Shown here one piece after another: positions 33,778 through 43,064 of a stretch of DNA of 64,000 nucleotides. Below the pieces are notes generated by a model, which was not told where the DNA came from, ran no database searches, and worked only from the letters and a program-made list of their open reading frames with translations. Origin of the DNA: an uncultured Oscillospiraceae bacterium (lineage in GTDB: Bacteria; Bacillota; Clostridia; Oscillospirales; Oscillospiraceae); NCBI GenBank assembly GCA_947624985.1, contig CANQMO010000007.1:38599-102598 (forward strand), read 5' to 3'. A program made the position numbers and the translations under genes. Position 1 is the stretch's first letter; every line of letters begins with the position of its first letter.

Positions 33778-33809
33778 AGCGCCCCGGAAACGACTGTTTC
33801 CGGGGCGCT
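33778..33809. terminator. Bidirectional hairpin between the kor operon and gltD
   Basis: A 14-bp perfect stem, AGCGCCCCGGAAAC/GTTTCCGGGGCGCT, loop GACT. Leftward a TTTTTG lies nine bases on; rightward the T tract is poor. Confidence 0.75.
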
Positions 33810-33839
33810 CAGCGTCGGAAGGGGACCACCCTTGAGCGG

Positions 33840-35225
33840 CTACAGGTTCGTGTATCCCTCCAGATATTCGTCTATCACTCTGGCGCAGCGGCGGCCCTCC
33901 GCGATGGCGATGGCCACCAGCGACGCGCCACGGCGCATGTCGCCGGCCACGAACACCTTCTCATTGGCGGTCCGGCCCTGACCGTCGCCCAGCCGGCCCT
34001 TTTCGTCCAGCGCCAGGCCGAACGGGGCGGCCGCGCCTTCCTCCGCGCCGGAAAAGCCGGCGGCGATGAGCAGCATTTGGCAGGGCAGGGTCTTGCGCTC
34101 CCCCGCGCAGTCGATCTCCACCGCGGTCAGCGCGCCGGCGCCGTCCGTGGACAGCTTTTTCGCGGAAGTCCCGTACAGCCGGGGGTCCCGGCCAAAGCGG
34201 GAGATGGCCTCCTCCTGGCCGTAATCGGGCGCGCCGGAGCGGCTGTGATAGGGCCAGACGGGGACGGCGGCCCGGGGAGCGGGCTTTCGCACGAGCTGGG
34301 TGACGCTGGCGGCTCCCTGCCGGATGGCGGTGGCCACGCAGTCGGTGGCGGTGTCGCCGTTGCCGATGACCACCACATCCCTGCCTCTGGCGGAGCAGCC
34401 GCTCTCCCGGTCTTCCAGCAGGGAGCGGGTGGCCTCGGTGAGATAGTCCAGCGCCTGGTATACCCCGGCGGCCTCCCGGCCCTCCAAAGGCACGTCCCGG
34501 GCCTGACGGGCCCCGCAGCACAGGGCCACCGCGTCATATTCCCGGAGCAGCCGTTCGGCGATGGGCCCCGCGTCCGTGCCGGTGACGAAGGTCACGCCCT
34601 CGGTCTCCATGCGGCGGACCCGCCGGTCCACCACGGACTTTTCCAGCTTCATATTGGGGATCCCGTACATGAGCAGGCCCCCCACCCGGTCGTCCCGCTC
34701 CAGCACGGTGACGCTGTGGCCCCGGTGGTTCAGCTGGTCCGCCACGGCCAGTCCCGCCGGGCCGGAGCCCACCACCGCCACCTTGCGGCCTGTGCGTACG
34801 TCGGGGACGGAGGGCTCGATGAGGCCGTGGGCATAGGCGTACTCGATCACGGCCAGCTCGTTGTCCCGCACGGTCACGGCCGCGTCGCCGTAAAGGCCGC
34901 ACACGCAGGCGCTCTCGCACAGGGCCGGGCACACCCGGCCGGTGAATTCGGGGAAGTTATTGGTCTTTAAAAGCCGCGCCAGGGCGTGGGACCAGTTGCC
35001 GTTGAACACCTCGTCGTTCCATTCCGGCACCAGGTTGTGCAGCGGGCAGCCGTAGTCCGACTGGCAGAAGGGCACGCCGCAGTTCATACACCGGGCCCCC
35101 TGCATGCGGCGCTGGTCCTCGGAAAGCTCCCCGTGAAATTCCCGGAAGTTCTCCAGCCGCCCGTCCGGGCCGGTCACCGGCCTTCCGACGCGCTCATATT
35201 CCATAAATCCCGTGGTCTTTCCCAT
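33840..35225 (-). CDS. gltD: Glutamate synthase small subunit
   Basis: A 461-residue flavoprotein. N-terminal cysteines (CMNCGVPFCQS, CPLHNLVPEWND, CPALCESACVCG) bind two [4Fe-4S] clusters. VVGSGPAGLAVADQL is the FAD-binding Rossmann motif and VVVIGNGDTATDCV the NAD(P)H one. It passes NAD(P)H electrons to the FMN of GltB. It is 3 bases downstream of gltB and co-transcribed with it. Length and domain order are normal. Confidence 0.96.
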   Translation of the reverse strand: MGKTTGFMEYERVGRPVTGPDGRLENFREFHGELSEDQRRMQGARCMNCGVPFCQSDYGCPLHNLVPEWNDEVFNGNWSHALARLLKTNNFPEFTGRVCPALCESACVCGLYGDAAVTVRDNELAVIEYAYAHGLIEPSVPDVRTGRKVAVVGSGPAGLAVADQLNHRGHSVTVLERDDRVGGLLMYGIPNMKLEKSVVDRRVRRMETEGVTFVTGTDAGPIAERLLREYDAVALCCGARQARDVPLEGREAAGVYQALDYLTEATRSLLEDRESGCSARGRDVVVIGNGDTATDCVATAIRQGAASVTQLVRKPAPRAAVPVWPYHSRSGAPDYGQEEAISRFGRDPRLYGTSAKKLSTDGAGALTAVEIDCAGERKTLPCQMLLIAAGFSGAEEGAAAPFGLALDEKGRLGDGQGRTANEKVFVAGDMRRGASLVAIAIAEGRRCARVIDEYLEGYTNL

Positions 35226-35228
35226 GGT

Positions 35229-38200
35229 TCACACGCCTCCCTTCTGCACATTGTAAAACGCCTCCAACTCCGCCTGCTGCCGGGGCATGCCCTTCTCCTC
35301 CAGCTGGCCGATGGCGATGAGCATGCGGCTGTAGTCATTGGGGGTGATCTTCTTGAACAGCGGCAGCATATCGTCCCAGTTGTCCAGCACGGTCCGGCCC
35401 CGGGCGGAGCCGGTGGCGGCCACATGGGCCTGGATCAGGCCCCGAAGCTGGGCGATGTCGTGCTTGGCGGTGACGGCGCTCATGGTGACCATATCCTTGT
35501 TCAGCCGCAGGTAGAGCTCGTATTTCTCGTCCAGCACATAGGCGATACCGCCGGACATGCCCGCGGCGAAGTTCTTGCCCGTGGGGCCCAGTATCACCGC
35601 GCACCCGCCGGTCATATACTCGCAGCCGTGGTCGCCCACGCCCTCCACCACGGCCTTCGCGCCGGAGTTGCGCACGCAGAACCGCTCGCCGGCCATGCCG
35701 TTGATGTAGGCCTCGCCAGCGGTGGCGCCGTAGAGGGCCACGTTGCCGATGATGATGTTCTCCCCGGCGTTGATACGGCTGTTCTCCGGGGGCCGGACGA
35801 TCAGCCTGCCGCCGCTGAGGCCCTTGCCGAAGTGGTCGTTGCTGTCGCCGGTGAGGCGCACTGTCATGCCGTGGGGCAGGAAGGAGCCAAAGGACTGCCC
35901 GCCGCCGCCCTTCGCGTCGATATAGACCGTGTCATCGGGCAGGGCGTCGCCGAATCTTCTGGTGATCTCCGAGCCCAGAATGGCCCCGAAGGTCCGGTTG
36001 GTGCTGGACACGTTCACGCTGATACGCTTGGGGGAGCCGTCCTTCAGCGTCTTTTTGAAGGCCGGCAGAAGCACGCTCTCGTCCAGCGTCTTTTCCAGAT
36101 GGAAGTCATAATCCGCCTCTGGCAGGTGGTGGACGGCGGTGTTGACGCCGCTGTCCATGCCCAGGATGCTGCCCAGGTCGATGGACCGGGCCCGGGGAGA
36201 GGGCAGATCGTCCCGCAGCTTCAGAAGGTCCGTCCGGCCCACCAGTTCGTCCACGGTCCGCACCCCCAGCTTCGCCATGATCTGGCGCAGCTCCTGGGCC
36301 ACGAAACGCATGAAGTTCATCACATACTCGGGCTTGCCGGCAAACCGGCAGCGCAGGTCCGGGTTCTGGGTGGCGATACCCGCCGGGCAGGTGTCCAGAT
36401 TGCAGACCCGCATCATCACGCAGCCCAGGGTGATCAGCGGCGCGGTGGCGAAGCCGAATTCCTCCGCTCCGAGCATGGCCGCCACGGCCACGTCCCGCCC
36501 GGTCATGAGCTTGCCGTCCACCTCCAATATGACCCGCTGGCGCAGGCCGTTGGCGATGAGGGAATGGTGGGCCTCCGCCAGACCCAGCTCCCAGGGCAGG
36601 CCGGCGTTCTGGATGGAGTTGCGGGGGGAGGCGCCGGTGCCGCCGTCGTAGCCGGAGATGAGCACCACCTGGGCCCCCGCCTTGGCCACGCCGGAGGCGA
36701 TGGTGCCCACGCCCGCCTCGCTGACCAGCTTCACGCTGATACGGGCTCTGCGGTTGGCGTTTTTCAGATCGAAGATCAGCTGTGCCAGATCCTCGATGGA
36801 GTAGATGTCGTGATGGGGCGGAGGGGAGATGAGGCTCACGCCGGGGGTGGAGTACCGGGTCCGGGCGATCCAGGGATAGACCTTCTTGCCGGGCAGATGT
36901 CCGCCCTCGCCGGGCTTGGCGCCCTGGGCCATTTTGATCTGTATCTCCCGGGCGCTGCAAAGATACTGGCTGGTGACGCCGAAGCGGCCCGAGGCCACCT
37001 GTTTGATGGCGCTGTTTTTCTCGGTGCCCAGCCGCTCGGGCTCCTCGCCGCCCTCGCCGGAGTTGCTCATGCCGCCCAGACGGTTCATGGCCAGGGCCAG
37101 ACACTCGTGGGCCTCCTTGGAGATGGAGCCGTAGCTCATGGCGCCCGTCTTGAACCGGCGGACGATACTGTCCACGCTCTCCACCTGGTCCAGAGGGACG
37201 CCTCCGTCGGCGGCCCAGACGAAATCCATCACGCCCCGAAGATTGTAGGGGGCCTGCTCCCGGGCGGCCAGGGCGGAGTATTCCATGAACCGGTCAAAAT
37301 CGCCGGTCTGGGCGGCTTCCCGCAGCGCCACGATGACGGCCGGGTCGAACAGGTGTCCCTCGCTGCCGTCTCCGGAGCGGAGCTTGTGGAAGCCCACGCT
37401 GTCCAGCGTGGTGTCCACGCCCAGCCCCAGAGGGTCAAAGGCGTGGCTGTGGTGGTGATCCACCGCCTGGCCGATGTCCTCCAGACTCACGCCGCCCACA
37501 CGGCTGACCGTGTTGGTGAAGTACCGGTCGATCACGTCCTGACGGATTCCCACCGCCTCGAATATCTGGGAGGACTGGTAGGACTGGATGGTGGAGATAC
37601 CCATCTTGGAGGCGATCTTCACGATACCGCTCAAAATGGCCTTGTTGTAATCGTCGATGGCGGTGTGCTCGTCCTTGTCCAGCAGGCCCAGCGCGATACA
37701 CTCGGCGATACACTCGTGGGCCAGATACGGCTGGATGGCCCGGGCGCCGTAGCCCAGCAGCAGCGCGAAGTGGTGCACGTCCCTGGGCTCTGCGCTCTCC
37801 AGAATGATGGACACGCTGGTGCGCTTTTTCGTCCGCACAAGGTGCTGCTCCATGGCGGAGACCGCCAGCAGGGAGGGGATGGCCACATGGTTTTCGTCCA
37901 CGCCCCGGTCCGAGAGGATCAGGATGTTGGCCCCGTGGCGGTAAGCCTTGTCGCAGTCCACGAACAGCCGGTCCATGGCCCGCTCCAAAGGCGTGTTTTT
38001 GTAGTAGAGAAGGCTGACGGTCTCCACATGGAAGCCGTCCCGGTGCATAGCCTTGATCTTGATAAGGTCAATGCCGGTGAGGATGGGGTTGTCGATCTGC
38101 AACACGTTGCAGTTGGCCGCCCGCTCCTCCAGCAGGTTCCCGTCGGAGCCCACATACACGGTGGTGTCCGTGACGCACTCCTCCCGGATGGCGTCGATGG

Positions 38201-39758
38201 GCGGGTTGGTGACCTGGGCGAACTGCTGCTTGAAGTAGTTGAAAAGGGGCGGGTAGCGCTCCGACAGCACGGCCAGGGGCGTGTCGGCGCCCATGGCGGC
38301 GGTGGGCTCGGCGCCGGTGCGGGCCATGGGGAGGATGGCGTCCTTCACCTCCTCATATGTGTAGCCGAAGGCCCGGTAAAGCCGGTCCCGCATGGTCTGG
38401 GTGTGGGTCTCCACCTTCCGGTTGGGGATGGGAAGATCCTCCAGCCGGACCAGATTCTGGTCCAGCCACTCACCGTAGGGCTGGCGGGAGGCGTAAAAGC
38501 TCTTCAGGTCGTCGTCCTGCATGACCCTGCCCCGCCGGGTGTCGATGAGCAACATCTTGCCGGGCCGGAGGCGGCTTTTCATGGTGATGTGTTCCTCGGG
38601 GATGTCCAGCACGCCCACCTCGGATGCCAGGATCAGCCGTCCGTCGTCGGTGAGATAATACCGGCTGGGCCGCAGGCCGTTCCGGTCCAGGATGGCGCCC
38701 ACCAGCTCGCCGTCGGAGAAAAGGATGGAGGCCGGGCCGTCCCAGGGCTCCATCATGGTGGCGTAGTAGCGGTACAGGTCCCGCTTCTTCCGCTCGATCA
38801 TCTTGTCGTTTTTCCAGGGCTCGGGGATGGTTATCATCAGGGCCAGAGGCAGGGGCATGCCGTTCATGACGAGGAATTCCAGGGTGTTGTCCAGCATGGC
38901 GGAGTCGGACCCGCTGCTGTTGATGACGGGAAAGATCTTGTCCATGTTCTCCCGCATGATGGCGGAGCTCATGGTCTCCTCCCGGGCCAGCATACGGTCC
39001 ACGTTGCCCCGGATGGTGTTGATCTCGCCGTTGTGGAGGATGAACCGGTTGGGGTGGGCCCGCTCCCAGCTGGGGGTGGTGTTGGTGGAGAAACGGGAGT
39101 GGACCATGGCGATGGCGGAGGTGTACCGCTCGCTTTGCAGGTCCGTATAGAACTGGCGCAGCTGGTGGACCAGAAACATGCCCTTGTAGACGATGGTGCG
39201 GCAGGAGAGACTGGCCACATATGTGTTGTCGTTGCTCTGCTCAAAGACTCGCCGGGCCACATACAGCCGCTGGTCGAAGGGCAGGCCGGTCCGCACGTCC
39301 CTGGGCCGCTCCACGAAGCACTGGACGATGTGAGGCATGCAGTCCCGGGCCTTTTGGCCCAGTATCTCCGGGCGGGTGGGCACCTGCCGCCAGCCCAGCA
39401 GCCGCAGCCCTTCCTTCTGCAAAATGACCTCGAACATCTTCTGCGCCTGCCGGCGGCGGACCGTGTCCTGGGGGAAGAAGAACATGCCCACGGCGTAGTC
39501 GCCGGCGCTGCCCAGTGCGATACCGCACTCCTGCGCGGCGCCCTTGAAGAAGCTGTGGGAGACCTGGGTCAGGATGCCTACGCCGTCTCCGGTCTCGCCG
39601 GCGGCGTCCTTGCCGGCCCGGTGCTCCAGCTTCTCCACGATCTTCAAGGCGTCGTCCACCGTGGCGCGGGAGGGGCGGCCCTGAATGTCCACCACCGCGC
39701 CGATACCGCAGGCGTCATGCTCCATCCGGGACCAGTCGATGCCGTTTCTCACGTCCAT
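35229..39758 (-). CDS. gltB: Glutamate synthase large subunit
   Basis: A 1509-residue protein. After a 15-residue propeptide-like start, CGIGAVVD places the predicted N-terminal nucleophile Cys of the class II glutaminase domain. A central domain, an FMN-binding synthase domain (GEGGEEPERLG, then AKPGEGGHLPG) with a CVMMRVCNLDTCPAG 3Fe-4S motif, and a C-terminal beta-helix domain (GxGGGQSFG, then GGxxxV repeats) follow. It converts glutamine and 2-oxoglutarate to two glutamates and is central to ammonium assimilation. The ATG at 39758 follows AAGGAGG; an in-frame extension to 39812 lacks support. Confidence 0.97.
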   Translation of the reverse strand: MDVRNGIDWSRMEHDACGIGAVVDIQGRPSRATVDDALKIVEKLEHRAGKDAAGETGDGVGILTQVSHSFFKGAAQECGIALGSAGDYAVGMFFFPQDTVRRRQAQKMFEVILQKEGLRLLGWRQVPTRPEILGQKARDCMPHIVQCFVERPRDVRTGLPFDQRLYVARRVFEQSNDNTYVASLSCRTIVYKGMFLVHQLRQFYTDLQSERYTSAIAMVHSRFSTNTTPSWERAHPNRFILHNGEINTIRGNVDRMLAREETMSSAIMRENMDKIFPVINSSGSDSAMLDNTLEFLVMNGMPLPLALMITIPEPWKNDKMIERKKRDLYRYYATMMEPWDGPASILFSDGELVGAILDRNGLRPSRYYLTDDGRLILASEVGVLDIPEEHITMKSRLRPGKMLLIDTRRGRVMQDDDLKSFYASRQPYGEWLDQNLVRLEDLPIPNRKVETHTQTMRDRLYRAFGYTYEEVKDAILPMARTGAEPTAAMGADTPLAVLSERYPPLFNYFKQQFAQVTNPPIDAIREECVTDTTVYVGSDGNLLEERAANCNVLQIDNPILTGIDLIKIKAMHRDGFHVETVSLLYYKNTPLERAMDRLFVDCDKAYRHGANILILSDRGVDENHVAIPSLLAVSAMEQHLVRTKKRTSVSIILESAEPRDVHHFALLLGYGARAIQPYLAHECIAECIALGLLDKDEHTAIDDYNKAILSGIVKIASKMGISTIQSYQSSQIFEAVGIRQDVIDRYFTNTVSRVGGVSLEDIGQAVDHHHSHAFDPLGLGVDTTLDSVGFHKLRSGDGSEGHLFDPAVIVALREAAQTGDFDRFMEYSALAAREQAPYNLRGVMDFVWAADGGVPLDQVESVDSIVRRFKTGAMSYGSISKEAHECLALAMNRLGGMSNSGEGGEEPERLGTEKNSAIKQVASGRFGVTSQYLCSAREIQIKMAQGAKPGEGGHLPGKKVYPWIARTRYSTPGVSLISPPPHHDIYSIEDLAQLIFDLKNANRRARISVKLVSEAGVGTIASGVAKAGAQVVLISGYDGGTGASPRNSIQNAGLPWELGLAEAHHSLIANGLRQRVILEVDGKLMTGRDVAVAAMLGAEEFGFATAPLITLGCVMMRVCNLDTCPAGIATQNPDLRCRFAGKPEYVMNFMRFVAQELRQIMAKLGVRTVDELVGRTDLLKLRDDLPSPRARSIDLGSILGMDSGVNTAVHHLPEADYDFHLEKTLDESVLLPAFKKTLKDGSPKRISVNVSSTNRTFGAILGSEITRRFGDALPDDTVYIDAKGGGGQSFGSFLPHGMTVRLTGDSNDHFGKGLSGGRLIVRPPENSRINAGENIIIGNVALYGATAGEAYINGMAGERFCVRNSGAKAVVEGVGDHGCEYMTGGCAVILGPTGKNFAAGMSGGIAYVLDEKYELYLRLNKDMVTMSAVTAKHDIAQLRGLIQAHVAATGSARGRTVLDNWDDMLPLFKKITPNDYSRMLIAIGQLEEKGMPRQQAELEAFYNVQKGGV

Positions 39759-39845
39759 ATATGCAAGACCTCCTTCTGCCCGCCGGTGGGCCCGGCAGGA
39801 CAGGTGCGTCAAAATGTTTTCTAATGATGTAAATCGTTATATTTT

Positions 39846-39874
39846 ATAATAGCGCTCTTTATCATATAATGCAA
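39846..39874 (-). promoter_or_regulatory. gltBD promoter
   Basis: TTGCAT (39874-39869) and TATTAT (39851-39846), 17-bp spacer on the minus strand, about 90 bp before gltB. No T-box or GltC-like operator was recognised in the leader. Confidence 0.6.
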
Positions 39875-39991
39875 TATCTTTTCAATGTATACCATTGACA
39901 AGATTATCCGGCGGTCCGCGGGGGGAATTCCGGCGATTTTTCCAAAGGGCGTGGGCAGGGCGGAAAAACGGCAGGGCGATGAAAATATCTC

Positions 39992-40020
39992 TTGCAATTT
40001 CCGGCGGCATGTGGTAGTAT
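39992..40020 (+). promoter_or_regulatory. tRNA-Pro promoter
   Basis: TTGCAA (39992-39997) and TAGTAT (40015-40020), 17-bp spacer, 17 bp before the tRNA. Confidence 0.65.
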
Positions 40021-40037
40021 ATCTGAGCAAAACATGA

Positions 40038-40114
40038 CCGGGTGTGGCGAAGTTTGGTATCGCGCCTGAATGGGGTTCAGGAGGCCGCTGGTTCAAGTCC
40101 AGTCACTCGGACCA
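40038..40114 (+). tRNA. tRNA-Pro(GGG)
   Basis: A 77-nt cloverleaf: acceptor CCGGGTG/CACTCGG, anticodon stem CCTGA/TCAGG with loop ATGGGGT (anticodon GGG), T stem GCTGG/CCAGT, encoded CCA. Single-gene transcript. Confidence 0.95.
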
Positions 40115-40118
40115 TAAC

Positions 40119-40163
40119 GAGTACCCATAAGGGATTTGTGTTCCCTTGTGGGTATTCTTTTTT
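40119..40163 (+). terminator. tRNA-Pro terminator
   Basis: A 16-bp stem with G-T wobbles, GAGTACCCATAAGGGA/TCCCTTGTGGGTATTC, then TTTTTT. Confidence 0.88.
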
Positions 40164-40175
40164 ATAGGCCTGGGG

Positions 40176-40363
40176 TCAAGCGCCCCGGCCTGTTTCTTTG
40201 CGGCCAAAGGCCGCCAGATAGGACTGCTCCGCCACCCGGCTCATGTGCGGCAGTTCCACATGTCCTATCATTTTGTAGTGTATCTCCACTTCCTGTACCG
40301 TCTGGCCGCCTATCTGATAATGCTCTCTTTCTCCTTCATTCGTGTGTGCTTCCGTCTGCTCAT
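40176..40363 (-). pseudogene. Frameshifted small gene, mobile-element remnant
   Basis: An ATG at 40363 with AGGGGGT eight bases upstream opens a frame (MSRRKHTRMKEKES) that stops after 17 codons. The adjacent frame, from the same point, continues for about 50 more residues (HYQIGGQTVQEVEIHYKM to the TGA at 40178) with protein-like composition. A single indel therefore splits one small gene. The style resembles accessory ORFs of clostridial transposons and ICEs, but I cannot name the family. Confidence 0.45.
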
Positions 40364-40371
40364 AACAATAC

Positions 40372-40570
40372 CCCCTGTCGTAGTTATTTTCCTACTACAG
40401 GGGGCGGTTTGTCTACTGTCCTATCCTTCTGAGACAGTACAAACATGATGGGGGCTCATTTTTCATGCCTCAGGGCACCGGAAAGGCAGTGCGGCATCGA
40501 GCCCTTCATGTTTCTCCTTGGGCAGTTACGGCAACAGGCGGCGGTTCTTCACACTACGCGCGGCAAGCCG
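40372..40570 (-). other. Intergenic remnant with hairpin over the Shine-Dalgarno
   Basis: Stem CCCCCTGT/ACAGGGGG (with adjoining GTAG/CTAC) at about 40371-40404 pairs the Shine-Dalgarno of the broken gene at 40363. Further right on the minus strand AAGGAG precedes a short frame (MKGSMPHCLSGALRHEK) that also ends quickly. No intact gene is seen in 40364-40572. The stretch looks like debris of a mobile element downstream of tRNA-Pro. Confidence 0.4.
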
Positions 40571-40572
40571 TT

Positions 40573-41310
40573 TTACTCATAAAGAGATTGGAACTGATCA
40601 AACAACGTCCAAAGAGCCGGCTCGTCATCCCACAAGTTCATCAACACGTTACCTATAATGGCGCCGTCCGCTCCGGAGTCCTTGATCTCTTGTAGCATCT
40701 CTTTTGTCTTTATGCCGAAAACGCTGACAATGGGCGCTGTAATGCCCGCTCTGCGGGCATAGGCGTAACGACCCGCCCAGGTCTCGCAGCCGGGCCTGTC
40801 GCTCTCGCCGGGCTTGCGGTTTCGGAGAGACACAATGCTCTGATAGCCCTTCTCACAGGTCTCCACAGCGGCAGCGATCTCATCATCCGGCAGAGCGTTG
40901 AGGATGACTTTCATATCGGCAATGCCGCTGCGCTCAATGTATTCCCATATCTCCCGCCGGTTGAACGGGATCATAAAACTGGCTACCCGTATCTCCTTAC
41001 CGAACGCAACAAACTTCTCTATGCCAATGGAATCTACAACGTCCGTATAGACCACAACATGCAGCTCCAAATCGGGATGCCGGCGGCGTATCTCGCGCAC
41101 CGCGTCCATGTACATGTCATAATCTCCGTTTCGATCCAGACTGTCCAGCATCATCTTCTTTACCAGCGGCGTCTCCTCATAAGGATTCTTGGATGGCAGG
41201 TCGATCTGGAGGGATTTCGCTCCATGGGCGATGTATTTGTCCACCATTTCCAGGCTTTTCTCAATCGTGGGACAGGCGATGTTGATGTAATAAATCACAT
41301 TGAAACTCAT
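40573..41310 (-). CDS. TrpA-like TIM-barrel protein, paralogue 1
   Basis: A 245-residue single-domain barrel related to tryptophan synthase alpha. The segment SLQIDLPSKNPYEE (~33-46) aligns with the TrpA active-site strand, but the catalytic Glu is Gln35 and the catalytic Asp is Glu46, with the same 11-residue spacing. The C-terminal phosphate-binding region (VSVFGIKTKEM, then GADGAIIGNVLMN) is kept, so a phosphorylated ligand is likely. It is not a tryptophan enzyme: there is no trpB, and two paralogues lie in the divergent operon (53423 and 54151). It is the only leftward gene of the regulon, facing the hydrolase at 41555 across shared GntR-type operators. Confidence 0.75.
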   Translation of the reverse strand: MSFNVIYYINIACPTIEKSLEMVDKYIAHGAKSLQIDLPSKNPYEETPLVKKMMLDSLDRNGDYDMYMDAVREIRRRHPDLELHVVVYTDVVDSIGIEKFVAFGKEIRVASFMIPFNRREIWEYIERSGIADMKVILNALPDDEIAAAVETCEKGYQSIVSLRNRKPGESDRPGCETWAGRYAYARRAGITAPIVSVFGIKTKEMLQEIKDSGADGAIIGNVLMNLWDDEPALWTLFDQFQSLYE

Positions 41311-41341
41311 AGGATACCCCTTTCTCGATTTTGGTATGTCA

Positions 41342-41386
41342 TCATGACGTTATGCTGATTATATACCAGTTCACAAAAAAATGCAA
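41342..41386 (-). promoter_or_regulatory. Promoter and GntR-type operator of the TrpA-like gene 1
   Basis: TTGCAT (41386-41381) and TATAAT (41363-41358), 17-bp spacer, minus strand. The operator-like TCATGACGTTATGC (41342-41355) lies immediately downstream of the -10 and matches TCATRACGTYATGA at 13 of 14 positions. Confidence 0.75.
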
Positions 41387-41460
41387 TCCCCCCTGAATAA
41401 AGTGGGATCAAACTGGCATTTTTCACAATGAAATAGTTATTTAATTGTCAAATATACGTA

Positions 41461-41523
41461 TTGACACATTTGTGAGTCGGATGCTAAACTGGCAAAAAAC
41501 GATAAGACGTCATAACGACATTA
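41461..41523 (+). promoter_or_regulatory. Promoter and GntR-type operator of the hydrolase gene
   Basis: TTGACA (41461-41466) with a weak -10 TAAACT (41485-41490). TCATAACGACATTA (41510-41523) matches the operator consensus at 12 of 14 positions and lies just downstream. Confidence 0.6.
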
Positions 41524-41554
41524 CAAAGTTACATATTTTGGCAGGCGGTGCGCT

Positions 41555-43012
41555 ATGATCAGCAGGATCGATCTTATCCCCACTACAGAGCAGTCTTACC
41601 CCTTCGTCTCCGCTACGGACAGATGCTCGCTGAAAGCCCATGGCTATGAAGAAAAAGAATACATAATGTATGGGACCGCAAACGTCTATCAGACAATTGC
41701 AGGACAGCAGGTCGGCATCCGGACCAAAGACGCTCCCTATACCAACCGCTTTATTGTCCGGGCTCCCACAGATTCTGCGAGGATCAGCGGGAATGTGATA
41801 GTGGAGATCATCAACCCCACCAGCGGCATGGAGATTGAGCGCATGTGGATCATCTGCCATCATCACTTCCTCCGCCGCGGTGATATTTACATAGGTATAA
41901 CCAGCAAACCCAATACCATCGAGGTCCTCAAACAATTTGACGCCGAACGTTACGGCGAGCTTGGCTGGCCCAATCCGACGCCGGACGAGCCTCTCCCGCC
42001 GGAAGGAGAGTTCACCGGGCTGACCGATTACCGGCAGTACTATGAGCCCGGGCTATTCTGGGATATGCTCACAGACTTGGCTCACATGCTCCGCGACAGA
42101 CCCGCCATGAATCCGCTCAACGCCTATGCATACAGAAATCTGATTCTCACAGCCTGGTCGCAATCGGCCAGCTATATGACGAGGTATATCAATTCCTTCG
42201 CATACAGGCCGGAGGTGAGACGTGGCGGCCGGGTGTTCGACGGTTACCTGTCCTGCGGCGCACCCAGGCAGTATCCTGTCCCGGTCAATCAGTATGAGAC
42301 CTATAGCGTCAAGGATAGCCAAGGGAACAGGGTCTCCCATGTGGAGGAACCCTATCTTGTGGTCCAGACTGAGAGTGAGAATGCCGAGTTTACCGCCTAC
42401 ATGACCTCCAAGTTCGACTCCGACAGCCCCAATTTCCTGTACCGGGTGTATGAGCTGGCCGGCGCCAGCCATGAGACAGTACAGTCATATCTCGACTATT
42501 ACGGAGCGGACCCGGATCTGATCCGCCTGGGGCGATTGCCTCGTTACAGCGGCAAACATGACATACCAAACCGCTATCCCTACAGATTCCCCATTGCCGC
42601 TGCCTTTGAGCACCTGTCCCGGTGGATCGATACCGGCATGGCCCCGCCGGTAGTGGAACGAATACGTACGGACGGCATGGGGAACAATGTACGCGACGCT
42701 CTTGGAAATTCCATCGGAGGCGTCAGAACTTGTCTGCTGGATTATCCGACGGCATCCTATTACTACTACAGCCAGGTGGAAAAGGGGCAGTTTTTTGTCG
42801 ATCCCCAGTCGGAACGGGATATCCTCTTCGGACATGAGAGATCTTTCCCTCCCGAGATGCTGCGCTTCATGTACGGCTCTCTGGAAAACTACCGCCGGCT
42901 CGTCACGCGGGCGACCCAAGAACATGTCACCAGGGGATATGTCCTGAAAGAAGACGCAGAAGAACTGATAGAATTGGCAGTGAGCTACGCAAGGGAACGC
43001 GGTCTGGATTGA
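41555..43012 (+). CDS. Alpha/beta hydrolase domain-containing protein (Abhydrolase_10 type)
   Basis: A 485-residue protein of the large alpha/beta hydrolase type. WSQSASYMTRYINSF (~191-205) is the nucleophile elbow with the predicted catalytic Ser, in the W-S-Q-S-A form found in this family, followed by a conserved GYLSCGAPRQYPVP stretch. No signal peptide is visible, so it should be cytoplasmic. It probably hydrolyses an ester or lactone of the compound handled by the regulon, since it shares the operator motif with the transporter operon and the TrpA-like gene. Substrate unknown. A GGCGG lies before the ATG. Confidence 0.75.
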   Translation: MISRIDLIPTTEQSYPFVSATDRCSLKAHGYEEKEYIMYGTANVYQTIAGQQVGIRTKDAPYTNRFIVRAPTDSARISGNVIVEIINPTSGMEIERMWIICHHHFLRRGDIYIGITSKPNTIEVLKQFDAERYGELGWPNPTPDEPLPPEGEFTGLTDYRQYYEPGLFWDMLTDLAHMLRDRPAMNPLNAYAYRNLILTAWSQSASYMTRYINSFAYRPEVRRGGRVFDGYLSCGAPRQYPVPVNQYETYSVKDSQGNRVSHVEEPYLVVQTESENAEFTAYMTSKFDSDSPNFLYRVYELAGASHETVQSYLDYYGADPDLIRLGRLPRYSGKHDIPNRYPYRFPIAAAFEHLSRWIDTGMAPPVVERIRTDGMGNNVRDALGNSIGGVRTCLLDYPTASYYYYSQVEKGQFFVDPQSERDILFGHERSFPPEMLRFMYGSLENYRRLVTRATQEHVTRGYVLKEDAEELIELAVSYARERGLD

Positions 43013-43064
43013 TTTTTGTATAGAATAGATAAAAAATGTGCGCACTTTTTGTAAAAGCAACCTG

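Noticed and set aside
34986..39824. A 1612-codon open frame on the plus strand across gltB
   Set aside because: It is antisense to the fully recognisable gltB in a GC-rich stretch, has His/Gly/Val-rich shadow composition and no domain; high-GC third positions keep the opposite frame open.
39760..40037. Possible T-box or glutamine riboswitch ahead of gltB
   Set aside because: No T-box sequence, specifier loop or known riboswitch core could be recognised, and the distance from promoter to ATG (about 90 bp) is short.
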